DNA of 64,000 bases from Chloroflexota bacterium (GTDB lineage: Bacteria > Chloroflexota > Anaerolineae > Anaerolineales > Villigracilaceae), in the NCBI GenBank assembly GCA_016191845.1, contig JACPVF010000007.1, positions 434,001-498,000 on the forward strand, given 5' to 3'. Positions within the stretch are counted from its first letter, which is position 1, and each line of letters opens with the position of its first letter. The notes below the pieces were generated by a model. The model saw nothing but the letters and a program-made list of their open reading frames with translations. It searched no databases and was not told where the DNA came from. The position numbers and the translations under genes were made by a program. Below are positions 25,343-34,206 of this stretch, in pieces.

Positions 25343-25942
25343 TCAGTACTTGAGGGCCAATGCATCGAGTTTCAGGCCGGAGATGGTCAACTCGAGCGGC
25401 TCCGCATGAATGCGCGGGTCGGCGGGCATGCGGTCGAAGGCGGTCTTGGTGATGAGGATCTCCCCGCCGCTGGCGATGTCTTCGCCGAGTTTGCTGGCGC
25501 GGTTGACGGCCATGCCGAAATAATCAGGGCCTTCGACGAGCAGCACCTCGCCATAATCGATGCCTGTGCCAACCAGGATATCGAACTTCTCATCGGTGTT
25601 GGCGTTGAGCTCGGTAAAGGCGCGATTGATGGAAAGCGCGGCGCGCACGGCAGGATACACGTCATCGAACACGGCAAAGCAGTTGTCGGCCTCGTACTTG
25701 ATCACCTGTCCACCCTCGCGCTCGATGAGAGGCTGGGAGACGGACTGCATGCGATAGACCATCGCCAGGTTGTAGACAATGCCGTATTTCTGGGTCAACA
25801 TCGAGAAGCGCGAGAGGTCCATGATCAGCACGGCCTTGGTCGCGCCGAATTCGCGCCAGAGTTGTTCTTCGATCGGCTTGCGCTGCTGGTGATCGTCCTG
25901 CTCGATATATTGCTGTAAAAGTTCTTCGAAACGTTTATCCAT
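25343..25942 (-). CDS. Class III nucleotide cyclase-like protein
   Basis: A 199-residue adenylate/guanylate cyclase homology domain protein with a short N-terminal region and no membrane segment. Expected metal aspartates are in IMDLSRFS (first) and KYEADNCFAVF (second). The transition-state Asn is in GMAVNRASKLGE, but the usual Arg at ASR/AAR is Lys here, which may weaken or change activity. The start at 25942 overlaps the stop of the flippase gene by 8 nt (ATGGATAA) with GGAG upstream. In-frame ATGs at 25969, 25963 and 25957 are alternatives. Product (cAMP, cGMP or none) is uncertain. Confidence 0.78.
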   Translation of the reverse strand: MDKRFEELLQQYIEQDDHQQRKPIEEQLWREFGATKAVLIMDLSRFSMLTQKYGIVYNLAMVYRMQSVSQPLIEREGGQVIKYEADNCFAVFDDVYPAVRAALSINRAFTELNANTDEKFDILVGTGIDYGEVLLVEGPDYFGMAVNRASKLGEDIASGGEILITKTAFDRMPADPRIHAEPLELTISGLKLDALALKY

Positions 25943-26951
25943 CCTGCCGGACTCCATTTCCATTGACATGCAGCCTGCGGAAGGCCGCCGCCCCCACCCC
26001 CAACGGTACCCAGAAGGTGACAGCGCGATACGCCAACGTGACAATGACACCCTGACTCCAGGCCACGCGCAACGACGACAACGCCAGCGGCATGAGACCT
26101 TCCACCACGCCGATGCCCGAAGGCGTGGGAGACACGATCAGGAACAGATAACCGATGGAGAATCCGCCGACGATGGTTCCCGCGGAAAAGGGCACATCGA
26201 AGGCGAGAAAGGCGGCCGCCAGGATGGCCATCAGCATCACCTTGTTCAGCAGGCCCCACAACACCGGGCGAACCATCACATTCGGCTGCTCGGTCAAGCC
26301 CGAGAGCCCCTCGGCGATCTCGTGCGCAAAGGCGTGGGCGCGATCCTCGCTCAGGTAATCGCGGTGGATCACAAAGCGGGTCAGACGATTGATGACGTGC
26401 GAGCCCCTGGCCAACACGTTGCCGAGCGTGACTGCAGACCGGTACCCGAGATATAAAAGAAAAGCGATGACCAGTGCCAGGGCCAGCAACAGGAGCGAAG
26501 CCGTGATCTCGCCTGCCGAGAGGTTTCCGCGTCGCAGCAGAACCAACAGCCCCATCGCCAGGATGACCAGAAAGGCCGCCTGGTCGAAGAGCAGGAAGAG
26601 CGCTGCGGCGACGGTGGCCTTTCCGCTGGGGTGTCCACGCCGACGGGCCTCCGCCGCGAAGAGGGCGATCCCGCCCATGCCACCCGTGGGCATGACCACG
26701 TTGACGAAGGCCGCAGCAGCGGCGACGACGCTCAGGTTCAGGGTGGAGTCGTCCATGCCGAGCAGGCGGTAGATGGATTGATACATCTGCCCCACCACCA
26801 GGAACCAGGCCATTTGAATGGTCAACGCCAGCAGGAGGTACCAGTGATTCCCACTTTTCAAGGTCTTGAGGATGGTCTCCAATTCTCCGAAACTCAGGAT
26901 GACCAGCGCCACACCCAGGAACAGGATCACCACAAAAATGAATTTATTCAT
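25935..26951 (-). CDS. Flippase-like / lysylphosphatidylglycerol-synthase TM-domain protein (UPF0104)
   Basis: A 338-residue polytopic membrane protein with about eight helices, resembling the N-terminal flippase part of MprF and the UPF0104 family. Typical segments are ALTIQMAWFLVVGQMYQSIYRLLG, the loop VVMPTGGMGGIALFAAEARRRG and near the end IVSPTPSGIGVVEGLMPL. There is no aminoacyltransferase domain. Probable role: lipid or lipid-linked substrate transport across the inner leaflet. A TATAAT ends 8 nt before the ATG without a ribosome site, so it may be leaderless. It heads an apparent operon flippase-cyclase-helicase-lipoproteins. Confidence 0.85.
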   Translation of the reverse strand: MNKFIFVVILFLGVALVILSFGELETILKTLKSGNHWYLLLALTIQMAWFLVVGQMYQSIYRLLGMDDSTLNLSVVAAAAAFVNVVMPTGGMGGIALFAAEARRRGHPSGKATVAAALFLLFDQAAFLVILAMGLLVLLRRGNLSAGEITASLLLLALALVIAFLLYLGYRSAVTLGNVLARGSHVINRLTRFVIHRDYLSEDRAHAFAHEIAEGLSGLTEQPNVMVRPVLWGLLNKVMLMAILAAAFLAFDVPFSAGTIVGGFSIGYLFLIVSPTPSGIGVVEGLMPLALSSLRVAWSQGVIVTLAYRAVTFWVPLGVGAAAFRRLHVNGNGVRQDG

Positions 26952-26959
26952 CGATATGG

Positions 26960-26965
26960 ATTATA
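26960..26965 (-). promoter_or_regulatory. -10 hexamer of the flippase-like gene (probably leaderless)
   Basis: TATAAT on the minus strand, 8 nt before the ATG at 26951; no Shine-Dalgarno sequence. Confidence 0.5.
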
Positions 26966-26970
26966 CACAC

Positions 26971-27003
26971 AAAAAAACTCCCGCAAGCCGAAGCCCGCGG
27001 GAG
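26971..27003 (-). terminator. Terminator of the zinc peptidase gene
   Basis: Minus-strand stem CTCCCGC / GCGGGAG with a 12-nt loop and seven T residues. Confidence 0.85.
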
Positions 27004-27025
27004 CCGTTGGTCATACATTCGCCGG

Positions 27026-27718
27026 CTAACTGCGGCGGCGTCCGCCGCCCACCAGAGTGACGAAATATAGCAATTGCAGGATGGCAGCAGCCAGCCCAGC
27101 CACATAGGTCAAAGCCGCGGCGTTCAGCACATTGTTGACGCCGGCCTGCTCGTCCTCGCCGCTGATGATGCCCGTCTCGGCCAGCAGGCGCTTGGCGCGC
27201 GCCGAGGCGTTGAATTCCACGGGCAGGGTGGCCAGAGCAAAGACTGCGCCGCCCGAGAAGAACAGCACGCCCAGCCAGGCCAGGTTGGTGATCTTCAGGA
27301 ACAGACCCGCCAGGATCATAATCCAGCCAAGCCACGAGCCGATGTTGACCATCGGGACGAGCGCAGCGCGGAAGCGCAGCGGGAAGTAGCCTTCGTGGTC
27401 CTGCATGGCATGTCCCAACTCGTGAGCGGCAATGGCCACCGCCGCCACCGATGGACTGTTAGCCACACCCTGTGACAGGTTGAGGACCTTGGAGCGCGGA
27501 TCGTAATTATCGGTCAACTGCCCGCCGATGCCCTGAATCTGAACTCCGGACAGGCCGCCGTTATAGATCAGCCGCTGGGCAGCCTCGGCCCCGGTCAGGC
27601 CGCTGCGGGTGCGGATCTGGCTCCACTTGCGGTACGCCGAGTTGACATACCATGAAGCCAGCATCACCAACAGCATGCCGGGCAGCATGAAGCATAGATA
27701 GGTCGGATCGTAAAACAT
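27026..27718 (-). CDS. Membrane zinc metallopeptidase (YugP family)
   Basis: A 230-residue membrane protease of the YugP/Zn_peptidase_2 family. An N-terminal helix (CFMLPGMLLVMLASWYV) is followed by the catalytic HELGHA (His99, Glu100, His103) and further membrane helices (IGSWLGWIMILAGLFL, LAWLGVLFFSGGAVFAL, AALTYVAGLAAAILQLLYFV). FNASARAKRLL...GIISGEDE is a conserved-looking loop. The third zinc ligand is not certain from sequence. GAGGTGA precedes the ATG. It lies 15 nt downstream of the S41 protease gene on the same strand, giving a two-protease operon closed by a terminator. Confidence 0.9.
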   Translation of the reverse strand: MFYDPTYLCFMLPGMLLVMLASWYVNSAYRKWSQIRTRSGLTGAEAAQRLIYNGGLSGVQIQGIGGQLTDNYDPRSKVLNLSQGVANSPSVAAVAIAAHELGHAMQDHEGYFPLRFRAALVPMVNIGSWLGWIMILAGLFLKITNLAWLGVLFFSGGAVFALATLPVEFNASARAKRLLAETGIISGEDEQAGVNNVLNAAALTYVAGLAAAILQLLYFVTLVGGGRRRS

Positions 27719-27733
27719 CGTTCACCTCACAAA

Positions 27734-29080
27734 TTACGGGGCGGGAGTAGCCGTCGGCATCGAGGTGGGGATCGGCTGCCCGCCGATGATGGCCAGCAGG
27801 GTCTGCACAGCGGCATCCAGCTGCGGGTCCAGGTTATTCAGGTAATCATCTTCCGTCATCTGGACGAAGACGTCGGGAGTCAGACCCTTCTGATGGATGG
27901 TACGGCCGTTGGGGGTCAGCCACTTGGCGACGGTCACGCGCACCGCGCCCTGGTCGCCCGAGAGCGGGATCCAGTTCTGCACCGAACCCTTTCCATAGGA
28001 GGTGACGCCCACCAGCTTGGCGCGGCCGTAATCCTGCAGCGCGCCTGCCACGATCTCAGACGCGGACGCTGAGCCTTCGTTGATCAGTACCACCATGGGG
28101 ATCTGGGTGGCCAGGCCGCCGGGTTGGACCTCGTAGGTATTTTTCTTGCCGTCGCCGAACTGCTCGTAGAGCACCACGCCTTTGTCGATGAATTGCGAGG
28201 CCACCTCGACCGCGGTCTGCACGTAGCCGCCGCCGTTGTTGCGCAGGTCGAGGACGATGCCCTTCGGGTTCTGAGCCAGCACATCGTTCAGGGCCTGGGT
28301 CAGCTCAGCGGAGGTTTTATCTCCGAAGGTGGTGACCTGAATGTAGGCGATGCCGTTGTCGAGCATCTTGCCCGTGGCGCTCTTGATGACGATCTTATCG
28401 CGGGTGACGTCGAACTCGAGCAGGTTCTTCTCGTCCTTGCGTGCAATGGTCAGGTGGACCACCGAACCGGCCGGGCCAAGCACCTGCTGGCGGGCCACTT
28501 CGGGGTCCACGCCGGTCATGTCCTTACCGTCGATCTTGACGATGATGTCGCCCGGGCGCAAACCCGCCTTCTCGGCCGGGGAACCGGGGATCGGGCTGGT
28601 AATGGTCAGGAAGTCGCCGCCGGTATCGACGTAGGCACCGATACCTTCGTACTCACCTGCCAGACTCTGGTTGGCCTGTTGGAAATTGACCGGGTCCATG
28701 TAGGAACTGTGCTTGTCGCCCAGAGACTCCATCATGCCGCGGATCGCGCCCTGCATCAGTTTGACGTCGTCCACAGGCTGGTCCACATATTGCTGGTGGA
28801 CCAGGTTCCATGCCTCCCAGAACGGGGAGAACAGGGCCTGCAGATCCTGCGGGGTAGCCGAGTTTTGGTCGGTAGAGGGTGTGGGAGCCACGGGCAGGAA
28901 AGTCTGCCCGGAAGATTCGTTCAGGGTGGGGACAAAATGCCCCGTGACGAATCCGCCCGCGAAGGAAGCGGCGCCAATAAAAAGAACAGCCACGACCGCC
29001 AGGATGGTCATCAAGGCTTTGTTGGGCGACTTGGCCGTCGGTTGAGGGGCGGGCGTGGTTGCGTGTACAGGTTCGTTCAT
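27734..29080 (-). CDS. S41-family C-terminal processing peptidase (CtpA-like)
   Basis: A 448-residue membrane-anchored serine protease with Ser-Lys dyad. A short cytoplasmic N-terminus and one helix (ALMTILAVVAVLFIGAASF) are followed by the extracytoplasmic part. A PDZ domain (IGAYVDTGGDFLTITSPIPGSPAEKAGLRPGD) and the S41 core follow, with VVLINEGSASASEIVAGAL holding the nucleophilic Ser and GVTSYGKGSVQ the general-base Lys. The Thr/Pro tail at the C-terminus is low-complexity. GGAGG stands 4 nt before the chosen ATG. A promoter TTGAGC-N16-TGTAAT lies just upstream. The zinc peptidase is co-transcribed. Confidence 0.94.
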   Translation of the reverse strand: MNEPVHATTPAPQPTAKSPNKALMTILAVVAVLFIGAASFAGGFVTGHFVPTLNESSGQTFLPVAPTPSTDQNSATPQDLQALFSPFWEAWNLVHQQYVDQPVDDVKLMQGAIRGMMESLGDKHSSYMDPVNFQQANQSLAGEYEGIGAYVDTGGDFLTITSPIPGSPAEKAGLRPGDIIVKIDGKDMTGVDPEVARQQVLGPAGSVVHLTIARKDEKNLLEFDVTRDKIVIKSATGKMLDNGIAYIQVTTFGDKTSAELTQALNDVLAQNPKGIVLDLRNNGGGYVQTAVEVASQFIDKGVVLYEQFGDGKKNTYEVQPGGLATQIPMVVLINEGSASASEIVAGALQDYGRAKLVGVTSYGKGSVQNWIPLSGDQGAVRVTVAKWLTPNGRTIHQKGLTPDVFVQMTEDDYLNNLDPQLDAAVQTLLAIIGGQPIPTSMPTATPAP

Positions 29081-29101
29081 GATTCCTCCAGGCAAAATGC
29101 C

Positions 29102-29129
29102 ATTACAGCGTACTGCATAAATAGCTCAA
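29102..29129 (-). promoter_or_regulatory. Promoter of the S41-zinc peptidase operon
   Basis: Minus strand TTGAGC (29129-29124), 16-nt spacer, TGTAAT (29107-29102), then a GGAGG-led ATG at 29080. Confidence 0.55.
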
Positions 29130-29271
29130 CTGGGATTTTGATTCTGCCCGACTTCTGGCATATACAAGTTCAAATGTTGATGCAAAAAGCAGTAAGTCAG
29201 GGTCGGTTTTATCATGGCGGGATTAAAGCGGCATGAATTCGGTATATGCGTTTTGTAAAAACCGTTTGCGA

Positions 29272-29481
29272 TCAATCTTCCTTTTTCTCGTCCGAGAGTT
29301 CGCGCATTTTCTGGCGCAACTCATCGTAGGGAGCGCGGTCCTTCGTCAGCGGCGTCTGCATGCCTTTGCCCATCGACGAGAACCAGTCGGACATGCCGCG
29401 CGCGGCGGCATACAGGGCAAAGTTGATGACTACAATCCCCAAAATCATCAGAGCCAGGGCAATGATCGCTTTTGTTTCCAT
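29272..29481 (-). CDS. Small membrane protein of unknown function
   Basis: A 69-residue protein. One N-terminal membrane helix (IIALALMILGIVVINFALYA) is followed by a polar, highly charged tail ending LRQKMRELSDEKKED, which may be a short amphipathic helix. GAGGTAG precedes the ATG. It lies 7 nt downstream of the HAD phosphatase gene and is probably co-transcribed with it. No family is recognised. A real gene is supported by the spacing, ribosome site and plausible topology. Confidence 0.65.
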   Translation of the reverse strand: METKAIIALALMILGIVVINFALYAAARGMSDWFSSMGKGMQTPLTKDRAPYDELRQKMRELSDEKKED

Positions 29482-29488
29482 AACTACC

Positions 29489-30118
29489 TCACATCAACAA
29501 GGCGGGAAGTTTCGTCCAGTCGTCGAAACAGGCATCGGCATCAGAATGCGGCCCGGGCTGACCGTACAGGACTCCATACAAACCAGCGTTCATCGCGGCG
29601 CTCGTGGTACGCGCCAGGTCATCGATCATCACGCAGCGCGCCGGGTCGGTCTCACCGGCAGCCTTCATCGCAATGGCAAAGGACTCGGGCATCGGCTTGC
29701 AATACGGCGCAACGGCGTTCACATCCACGATGCCATCGAACAGGCCGTCCAGTTGCAGGGTGGACAGCACGCGCTGGGCATGCGGAACGTCGGCATTGGT
29801 GAAAATCAGCTTGCGGCCCGGCAGTGAAGCGATCACCTCGCGCTGGGTCGGATTCGGGATCAGGTACTCAGCCAGGGGCGCATCGTGGACGTAGGCCAGG
29901 AACTCCTGCGTATCCACGTGGTGATAGGCTTGCAGTCCGCGCAGGGTAGTGCCGAATTTCAGGAAATATTGTTCGCGCAAGGTCTGGATCTGGTCCTCGG
30001 GGATGCCCAGGCGGTCGCGCATGTAATCGCTCATGCGCCGCTTGAGCAGGGTCCACAGGCCGGTCGAGGCAGGATACAACGTATCGTCGAGGTCGAACAA
30101 AAGGGTGGTAAAACGCAT
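29489..30118 (-). CDS. HAD-superfamily phosphatase, pyrimidine 5'-nucleotidase type
   Basis: A 209-residue HAD hydrolase. The nucleophile and acid/base aspartates are Asp9 and Asp11 in LLFDLDDTLY. Motif II is IFTNADVPH, motif III Lys lies in APYCKPMPESF and motif IV is CVMIDDLART. The helical cap after TLYPASTGLW and the overall pattern resemble SDT1/YjjG-like pyrimidine 5'-nucleotidases. Substrate remains uncertain. A TATAAT ends exactly 6 nt before the ATG and no ribosome site is present; the divergent mutL has the same architecture. Confidence 0.88.
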   Translation of the reverse strand: MRFTTLLFDLDDTLYPASTGLWTLLKRRMSDYMRDRLGIPEDQIQTLREQYFLKFGTTLRGLQAYHHVDTQEFLAYVHDAPLAEYLIPNPTQREVIASLPGRKLIFTNADVPHAQRVLSTLQLDGLFDGIVDVNAVAPYCKPMPESFAIAMKAAGETDPARCVMIDDLARTTSAAMNAGLYGVLYGQPGPHSDADACFDDWTKLPALLM

Positions 30119-30124
30119 CAGCCG

Positions 30125-30130
30125 ATTATA
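30125..30130 (-). promoter_or_regulatory. -10 hexamer of the HAD gene (leaderless)
   Basis: Minus-strand TATAAT, 6 nt before the ATG at 30118; TTGGAT lies 18 nt upstream of it. Confidence 0.6.
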
Positions 30131-30185
30131 CCCACCCTTTACAGCCGTATCCAAAAAGGAAATGCAATTTTAGACGCGGGTAATA

Positions 30186-30191
30186 TATAAT
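30186..30191 (+). promoter_or_regulatory. -10 hexamer of mutL (leaderless)
   Basis: TATAAT, 6 nt before the mutL ATG at 30198; no Shine-Dalgarno sequence. Confidence 0.6.
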
Positions 30192-30197
30192 CGACAT

Positions 30198-31949
30198 ATG
30201 CCTATTCGCCTGCTTTCCTCTGAAGTCGCCTCGCAGATCGCTGCGGGAGAAGTCATCGAACGCCCCGCCTCGGTGGTGAAGGAATTGGCCGAGAATGCTC
30301 TGGATGCGGGTGCGCGTGCGTTGACCATCTCCATTGCGGAGGCGGGACGCGCGCTGGTCGAGGTGGCCGACGATGGAAGCGGCATCCCCGCCTCGGAACT
30401 GGCGCTGGCTGTCGAGCGGCATGCGACCTCGAAGCTGGTTCAGTCCGAGGACCTGTTCCACATCTCAACGCTGGGATTCCGCGGCGAGGCGCTGGCCTCC
30501 ATTGGCTCGGTCTCGCGCATGACCGTCACCTCACGGGTGGCGGAATCCGCTACGGGGGCGCGGCTGCGCGTCGAAGGCGGGATCAGTTCGAAGGTCGAGC
30601 CGGTCGGGGCACCGGTCGGCACGGTGGTACGCGTCGAGGATCTGTTCTACAACGTCCCCGCCCGCTTGAAATTCCTCAAAGCCGATGTGACCGAGCGCCG
30701 CGCCATCGACAACCTGGTGACGCGCTACGCGCTGGCTTACCCCCATGTGCGCTTCAAGTTAAGTGAAGGCAAGAACGTCTCACTGCAAACCGCAGGCGAC
30801 GGCGACCGCCGTTCGATTCTCGCCGCGCTCTACGGCGTGGACGTGGCCAGGCAGATGCTCGAAGTGATTGCGGAGGAGGAAGGCCTGCGCCTGACAGGTT
30901 TCATCAGCCCCACTTCTCTGACACGCTCGAACCGCAAGGAGATCACCTTCTTCGTCAACGGCCGCTGGGTGCAGGAGGTGGCACTCAACACGGCCGTCAT
31001 CCAGGCCTATCACACCCTGCTGATGGTGGGACGCTACCCGCTGACGGCACTCTTCCTCGACATGCTCCCCGGAGACGTGGACGTGAACGTGCATCCCGCC
31101 AAGGCCGAGGTGCGTTTCAAAAATCAGGATCGCGTTTTCAGCTTCGTGCAACGTGCGGTGCGTCGCGCCTTGCTGGCCTACACCCCCGTGCCATCCGTCG
31201 CACCGACCACGCTGTGGGGTGGACGCCCGTCCGAGCCGCGCGAGCCCGGGCTGGATTGGACGATGGCGCGCGAGACGGTGGACGGTGGACGGCCGACCGC
31301 AGAAGGCCAACCGTCCGAGGCTTCATCCCCGACCCCGCAGCCTGAAACCAGACCCGCCTTCAACCTTCCGCTTCTGCGCCTGATCGGGCAGATCGGCTCG
31401 GCCTATCTGGTAGCCGAAGGCCCCGATGGGTTATACCTGATCGACCAACATGCCGCGCACGAGCGTGTGTTGTTCGAGAAACTCATGGCCCAGCACGGGA
31501 TGAAGAGCATCCTCTCACAGGCCTTGCTGACCCCCGCCGTGGTGCATCTGCCGCCCGCACAGGCCAAGTTACTCGAAGGTCAGATCGATGTATTGAACCA
31601 TTTCGGCTTCGAGGTCGAGGCTTTCGGCGCGAACACCTTCCAGGTGCGGGCCATGCCAACCCTTTTCCGTGGCAGTGACCCATCGCTGGCGCTGCGGGCC
31701 CTGGTCGAGGATTTCGAAGAGGACGAGGCTCCGCTGCAGGCCGAGGTCGAGGCCAGACTGGCGGGACGCGTCTGCAAGCGGCTGGCCGTCAAGGCGGGGC
31801 AAACGCTCACGCCCGAGGAACAGCGCGCGCTGTTGAGCGACCTCGAGACCTGCGAGTCGCCGCGCACCTGTCCGCATGGCAGGCCGACCATGATCCACCT
31901 TTCGGTGGACATGCTCGAACGACAATTTGGGAGGAAAGGACCGCGTTGA
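30198..31949 (+). CDS. mutL: DNA mismatch repair protein MutL with endonuclease motif
   Basis: A 583-residue MutL. The N-terminal GHKL ATPase has VIERPASVVKELAENALDAGA, DDGSGI and the FRGEALASI lid. The C-terminal dimerisation domain carries DQHAAHERVLFE (near residues 416-427), which fits the DQHA(x)2E(x)4E metal site of nicking MutL proteins, plus VCKRLAVKAG and CPHGRP. It is therefore expected to be an endonuclease-type MutL, as in bacteria without MutH. The linker (about 325-390) is Pro-rich. No mutS is adjacent. The GGDEF gene starts 1 nt after its stop. Confidence 0.96.
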   Translation: MPIRLLSSEVASQIAAGEVIERPASVVKELAENALDAGARALTISIAEAGRALVEVADDGSGIPASELALAVERHATSKLVQSEDLFHISTLGFRGEALASIGSVSRMTVTSRVAESATGARLRVEGGISSKVEPVGAPVGTVVRVEDLFYNVPARLKFLKADVTERRAIDNLVTRYALAYPHVRFKLSEGKNVSLQTAGDGDRRSILAALYGVDVARQMLEVIAEEEGLRLTGFISPTSLTRSNRKEITFFVNGRWVQEVALNTAVIQAYHTLLMVGRYPLTALFLDMLPGDVDVNVHPAKAEVRFKNQDRVFSFVQRAVRRALLAYTPVPSVAPTTLWGGRPSEPREPGLDWTMARETVDGGRPTAEGQPSEASSPTPQPETRPAFNLPLLRLIGQIGSAYLVAEGPDGLYLIDQHAAHERVLFEKLMAQHGMKSILSQALLTPAVVHLPPAQAKLLEGQIDVLNHFGFEVEAFGANTFQVRAMPTLFRGSDPSLALRALVEDFEEDEAPLQAEVEARLAGRVCKRLAVKAGQTLTPEEQRALLSDLETCESPRTCPHGRPTMIHLSVDMLERQFGRKGPR

Positions 31950-31950
31950 T

Positions 31951-32928
31951 ATGCAGGAATTATCCGAGTTACTGGGGTCGCAGGGCCTCCCTGCCATTCT
32001 GAAATATAGTCACGCCCTGATCGCCCTGCTGGATGCGAATGGCCGCATCCTCGAATGCAACCCCGCTTGTGAGTCGTTGACGAAATCGGACCCGTCAGCA
32101 GAGACGATCCAGACGCTGCTGGTCCTCGAAAGCCGCTCCTTCTTCGACCGCCTGGCAGGCCTGGCCATCGAAAAGCAGGCCCCCGCCCACGGTGCGCTGA
32201 CCCTGCTCCCCAACCGCGGCAGCGGCGAGACCGAGTATGACTGCACCCTCATCCCCACCACCGACGGACGCATCCTATTCTTTGCCGAGTTGGTCTCGCT
32301 CGACCCTGTGCTGGCTGAACGCTATCAACGCGTGAGCCGACGCGCCGCGCAGTTGAAACTGGATTACGAATACTCCAAACAGACTCTCCTGCAAAAGCAG
32401 ATGGAGATCGACCTGGTTGTGACTCAGGCCCATGAGGTGGCCAACACCGATGCGCTCACCTTCCTGCCCAACCGACGGCAAATCCTCGGCGAGTTGCAGC
32501 GCGCGGTCATGGCCTCCAACCGCTACCACACACCGTTGTCTGTCTCCATGCTGGACGTGGACCACTTCAAGATCATCAACGACACCTACGGCCACGCCGT
32601 GGGTGACCTGGTCCTGCGGCAGGTGGCCAGTTACCTGCGTGACAACGTCCGCAACCCGGACCTGGTCGGGCGTTACGGCGGCGAGGAATTCCTGGTGGTG
32701 CTGCCCCAGACTTCGCTCGAGTCCGCCACCGAGCAGGCCGAACGTCTATGCAAGAGCCTCCGCGAGACGTCCATCCCCAACGGTGACCAGGGCATCCACG
32801 TCACCATCAGCGTGGGGGTGGCGCAGTACCAGATCGAACAGGAGGACTGGCAGCGATTGCTGGCCCGCGCCGACTCGGCCCTGTACGATGCCAAGGCTGC
32901 CGGTCGAGATCGTTGGGCTGCCGCCTAG
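31951..32928 (+). CDS. Diguanylate cyclase (PAS-like sensor, GGDEF domain)
   Basis: A 325-residue protein that should make cyclic di-GMP. The first 120 residues resemble a PAS-like sensor (HALIALLDANGRILECNPACESL). A helical linker leads to a GGDEF domain with TDALTFLPNRR, MLDVDHFKIINDTYGHAVGD (metal and guanine sites) and the active-site RYGGEEF. An inhibitory RxxD motif just upstream of the active loop is not evident; the equivalent site reads RNPD. There is no EAL domain. The start at 31951 follows GGAGGAAAGGA and lies 1 nt after the mutL stop, so the gene is co-transcribed with mutL. Confidence 0.92.
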   Translation: MQELSELLGSQGLPAILKYSHALIALLDANGRILECNPACESLTKSDPSAETIQTLLVLESRSFFDRLAGLAIEKQAPAHGALTLLPNRGSGETEYDCTLIPTTDGRILFFAELVSLDPVLAERYQRVSRRAAQLKLDYEYSKQTLLQKQMEIDLVVTQAHEVANTDALTFLPNRRQILGELQRAVMASNRYHTPLSVSMLDVDHFKIINDTYGHAVGDLVLRQVASYLRDNVRNPDLVGRYGGEEFLVVLPQTSLESATEQAERLCKSLRETSIPNGDQGIHVTISVGVAQYQIEQEDWQRLLARADSALYDAKAAGRDRWAAA

Positions 32929-32939
32929 TTAAAGACAAC

Positions 32940-32961
32940 GCGCCATCCGAATGGATGGCGC
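32940..32961. terminator. Bidirectional hairpin after the GGDEF gene
   Basis: Stem GCGCCATCC / GGATGGCGC with a GAAT loop, between convergent genes. The following T tract is weak (CTTCATTTC). Confidence 0.65.
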
Positions 32962-32985
32962 GCTTCATTTCTTGGATGTTCTGCT

Positions 32986-34206
32986 TCAAGCTTTCGAACG
33001 GGCATGCGGTTGAGTCTTGTGACTTCCGCGCGGCAAATGGATCATGAACATGGTCCCGATCCCCATCTTACTCTTGACCTCGATGCGCCCGCCGTGTCCC
33101 TGAATGATCTGCTTGCAGATCGAGAGTCCCAGCCCGGTGCCTGAGGCCTTGTTCTCGTGTTCGCGCACGCGGTAGAACTTTTCGAAGAGGTGCGGCAGGG
33201 CCTGCTCGGGGATGCCCACACCGGTATCCTGCACGGAGATGAAAATCTCAGTGTCGGTGCTCTCGGCGCGCAAGATGACCGAACCGTTCGCGCGGTTGTA
33301 CTTGATGGCGTTGCTCAACAGATTCAGCAGCACCTGCTTGATCTTGTCGCGGTCAGCTTCGAGGACGGGCAGTCCTTCGGGTGACTCGACCCGCACCTGG
33401 ATGCGCTCTTCGTCCGCCTTGGAGGACATCACATCCTTGCACTCGTAGAGCAGGTCCGCCAGGCTGAAGGCCGTCTTGCGGAACTGCACCCGTCCCGACT
33501 CGAGACGGGCCAGGTCCAGGAAGGATGAAGCCAGCGCATTCAGCCGCAGCGTCTCGGCATGGATGCTGTTGACAATCTGATCCCGCTGCTCTTGCGACAT
33601 CTCCGGGCGTAATAGCAGGTAGGTCGCCGTGCTAAGCGAAGCCAACGGCGTGCGCAGCTCGTGAACGAACTCGGAGATCAGATCCGATTGCTGGAAGAGT
33701 CGGGCGTTCTCGATGGCCACAGCGGCCTGAGCCCCCAACACCAGCAGCATGGACTCGTCCTGGTCGGTGAACTTTCCGCCGTGCTTGTTGAGCGCTTCCA
33801 GCACGCCGACGATCTTGTTCTTGGTGATGAGCGGCACTCCCAGGATCGACTCGGTGGGAAAGCCCGTCGTTTGTTCCACATCGCCGAAGAAACGCGGGTC
33901 CTCGTGCGCATTGGTAATGCGCACCGACTTGCGGTTGGTGACGATCCAGCCAGCGATGCTTTTATCGATGGGGACCACCAGTCCGCGGCGGGTCGGCTCG
34001 TCGATATTGGTCGCCACCTGGAAGTACAGCCGCCGAGCGGCATCGTCGTAGAGCAGGATCGAGGCGGCCTCGGCTCCACTCACCTCCGCCGCAGCGTGGA
34101 CGATGCGCGAGAGCAGAATGTCCAAATCAAGGGTCGAGGCCAGGTCGCGTGAAATATCGATCAGGCGGCGGTATCCGTCGAGCCGTTCGGTTTTGATCTC
34201 AGCCAT
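32986..34206 (-). CDS. Cytoplasmic GAF sensor histidine kinase
   Basis: A 406-residue kinase without membrane segments. A GAF domain covers about residues 20-170 (LDILLSRIVHAAAEVSGAEAASILLYDD). The phosphoacceptor is His182 in SEFVHELRTPLASL. The HATPase domain has N box LLNLLSNAIKYNR, G1 VQDTGVGIP and G2 GTGLGLSICKQII. The start overlaps the end of the sirtuin gene by 8 nt. It is last in an apparent operon REC-CpaE protein, sirtuin, kinase; the REC domain of the first gene is a natural candidate partner. No transmembrane sensing region, so the signal is probably cytosolic. Confidence 0.92.
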   Translation of the reverse strand: MAEIKTERLDGYRRLIDISRDLASTLDLDILLSRIVHAAAEVSGAEAASILLYDDAARRLYFQVATNIDEPTRRGLVVPIDKSIAGWIVTNRKSVRITNAHEDPRFFGDVEQTTGFPTESILGVPLITKNKIVGVLEALNKHGGKFTDQDESMLLVLGAQAAVAIENARLFQQSDLISEFVHELRTPLASLSTATYLLLRPEMSQEQRDQIVNSIHAETLRLNALASSFLDLARLESGRVQFRKTAFSLADLLYECKDVMSSKADEERIQVRVESPEGLPVLEADRDKIKQVLLNLLSNAIKYNRANGSVILRAESTDTEIFISVQDTGVGIPEQALPHLFEKFYRVREHENKASGTGLGLSICKQIIQGHGGRIEVKSKMGIGTMFMIHLPRGSHKTQPHARSKA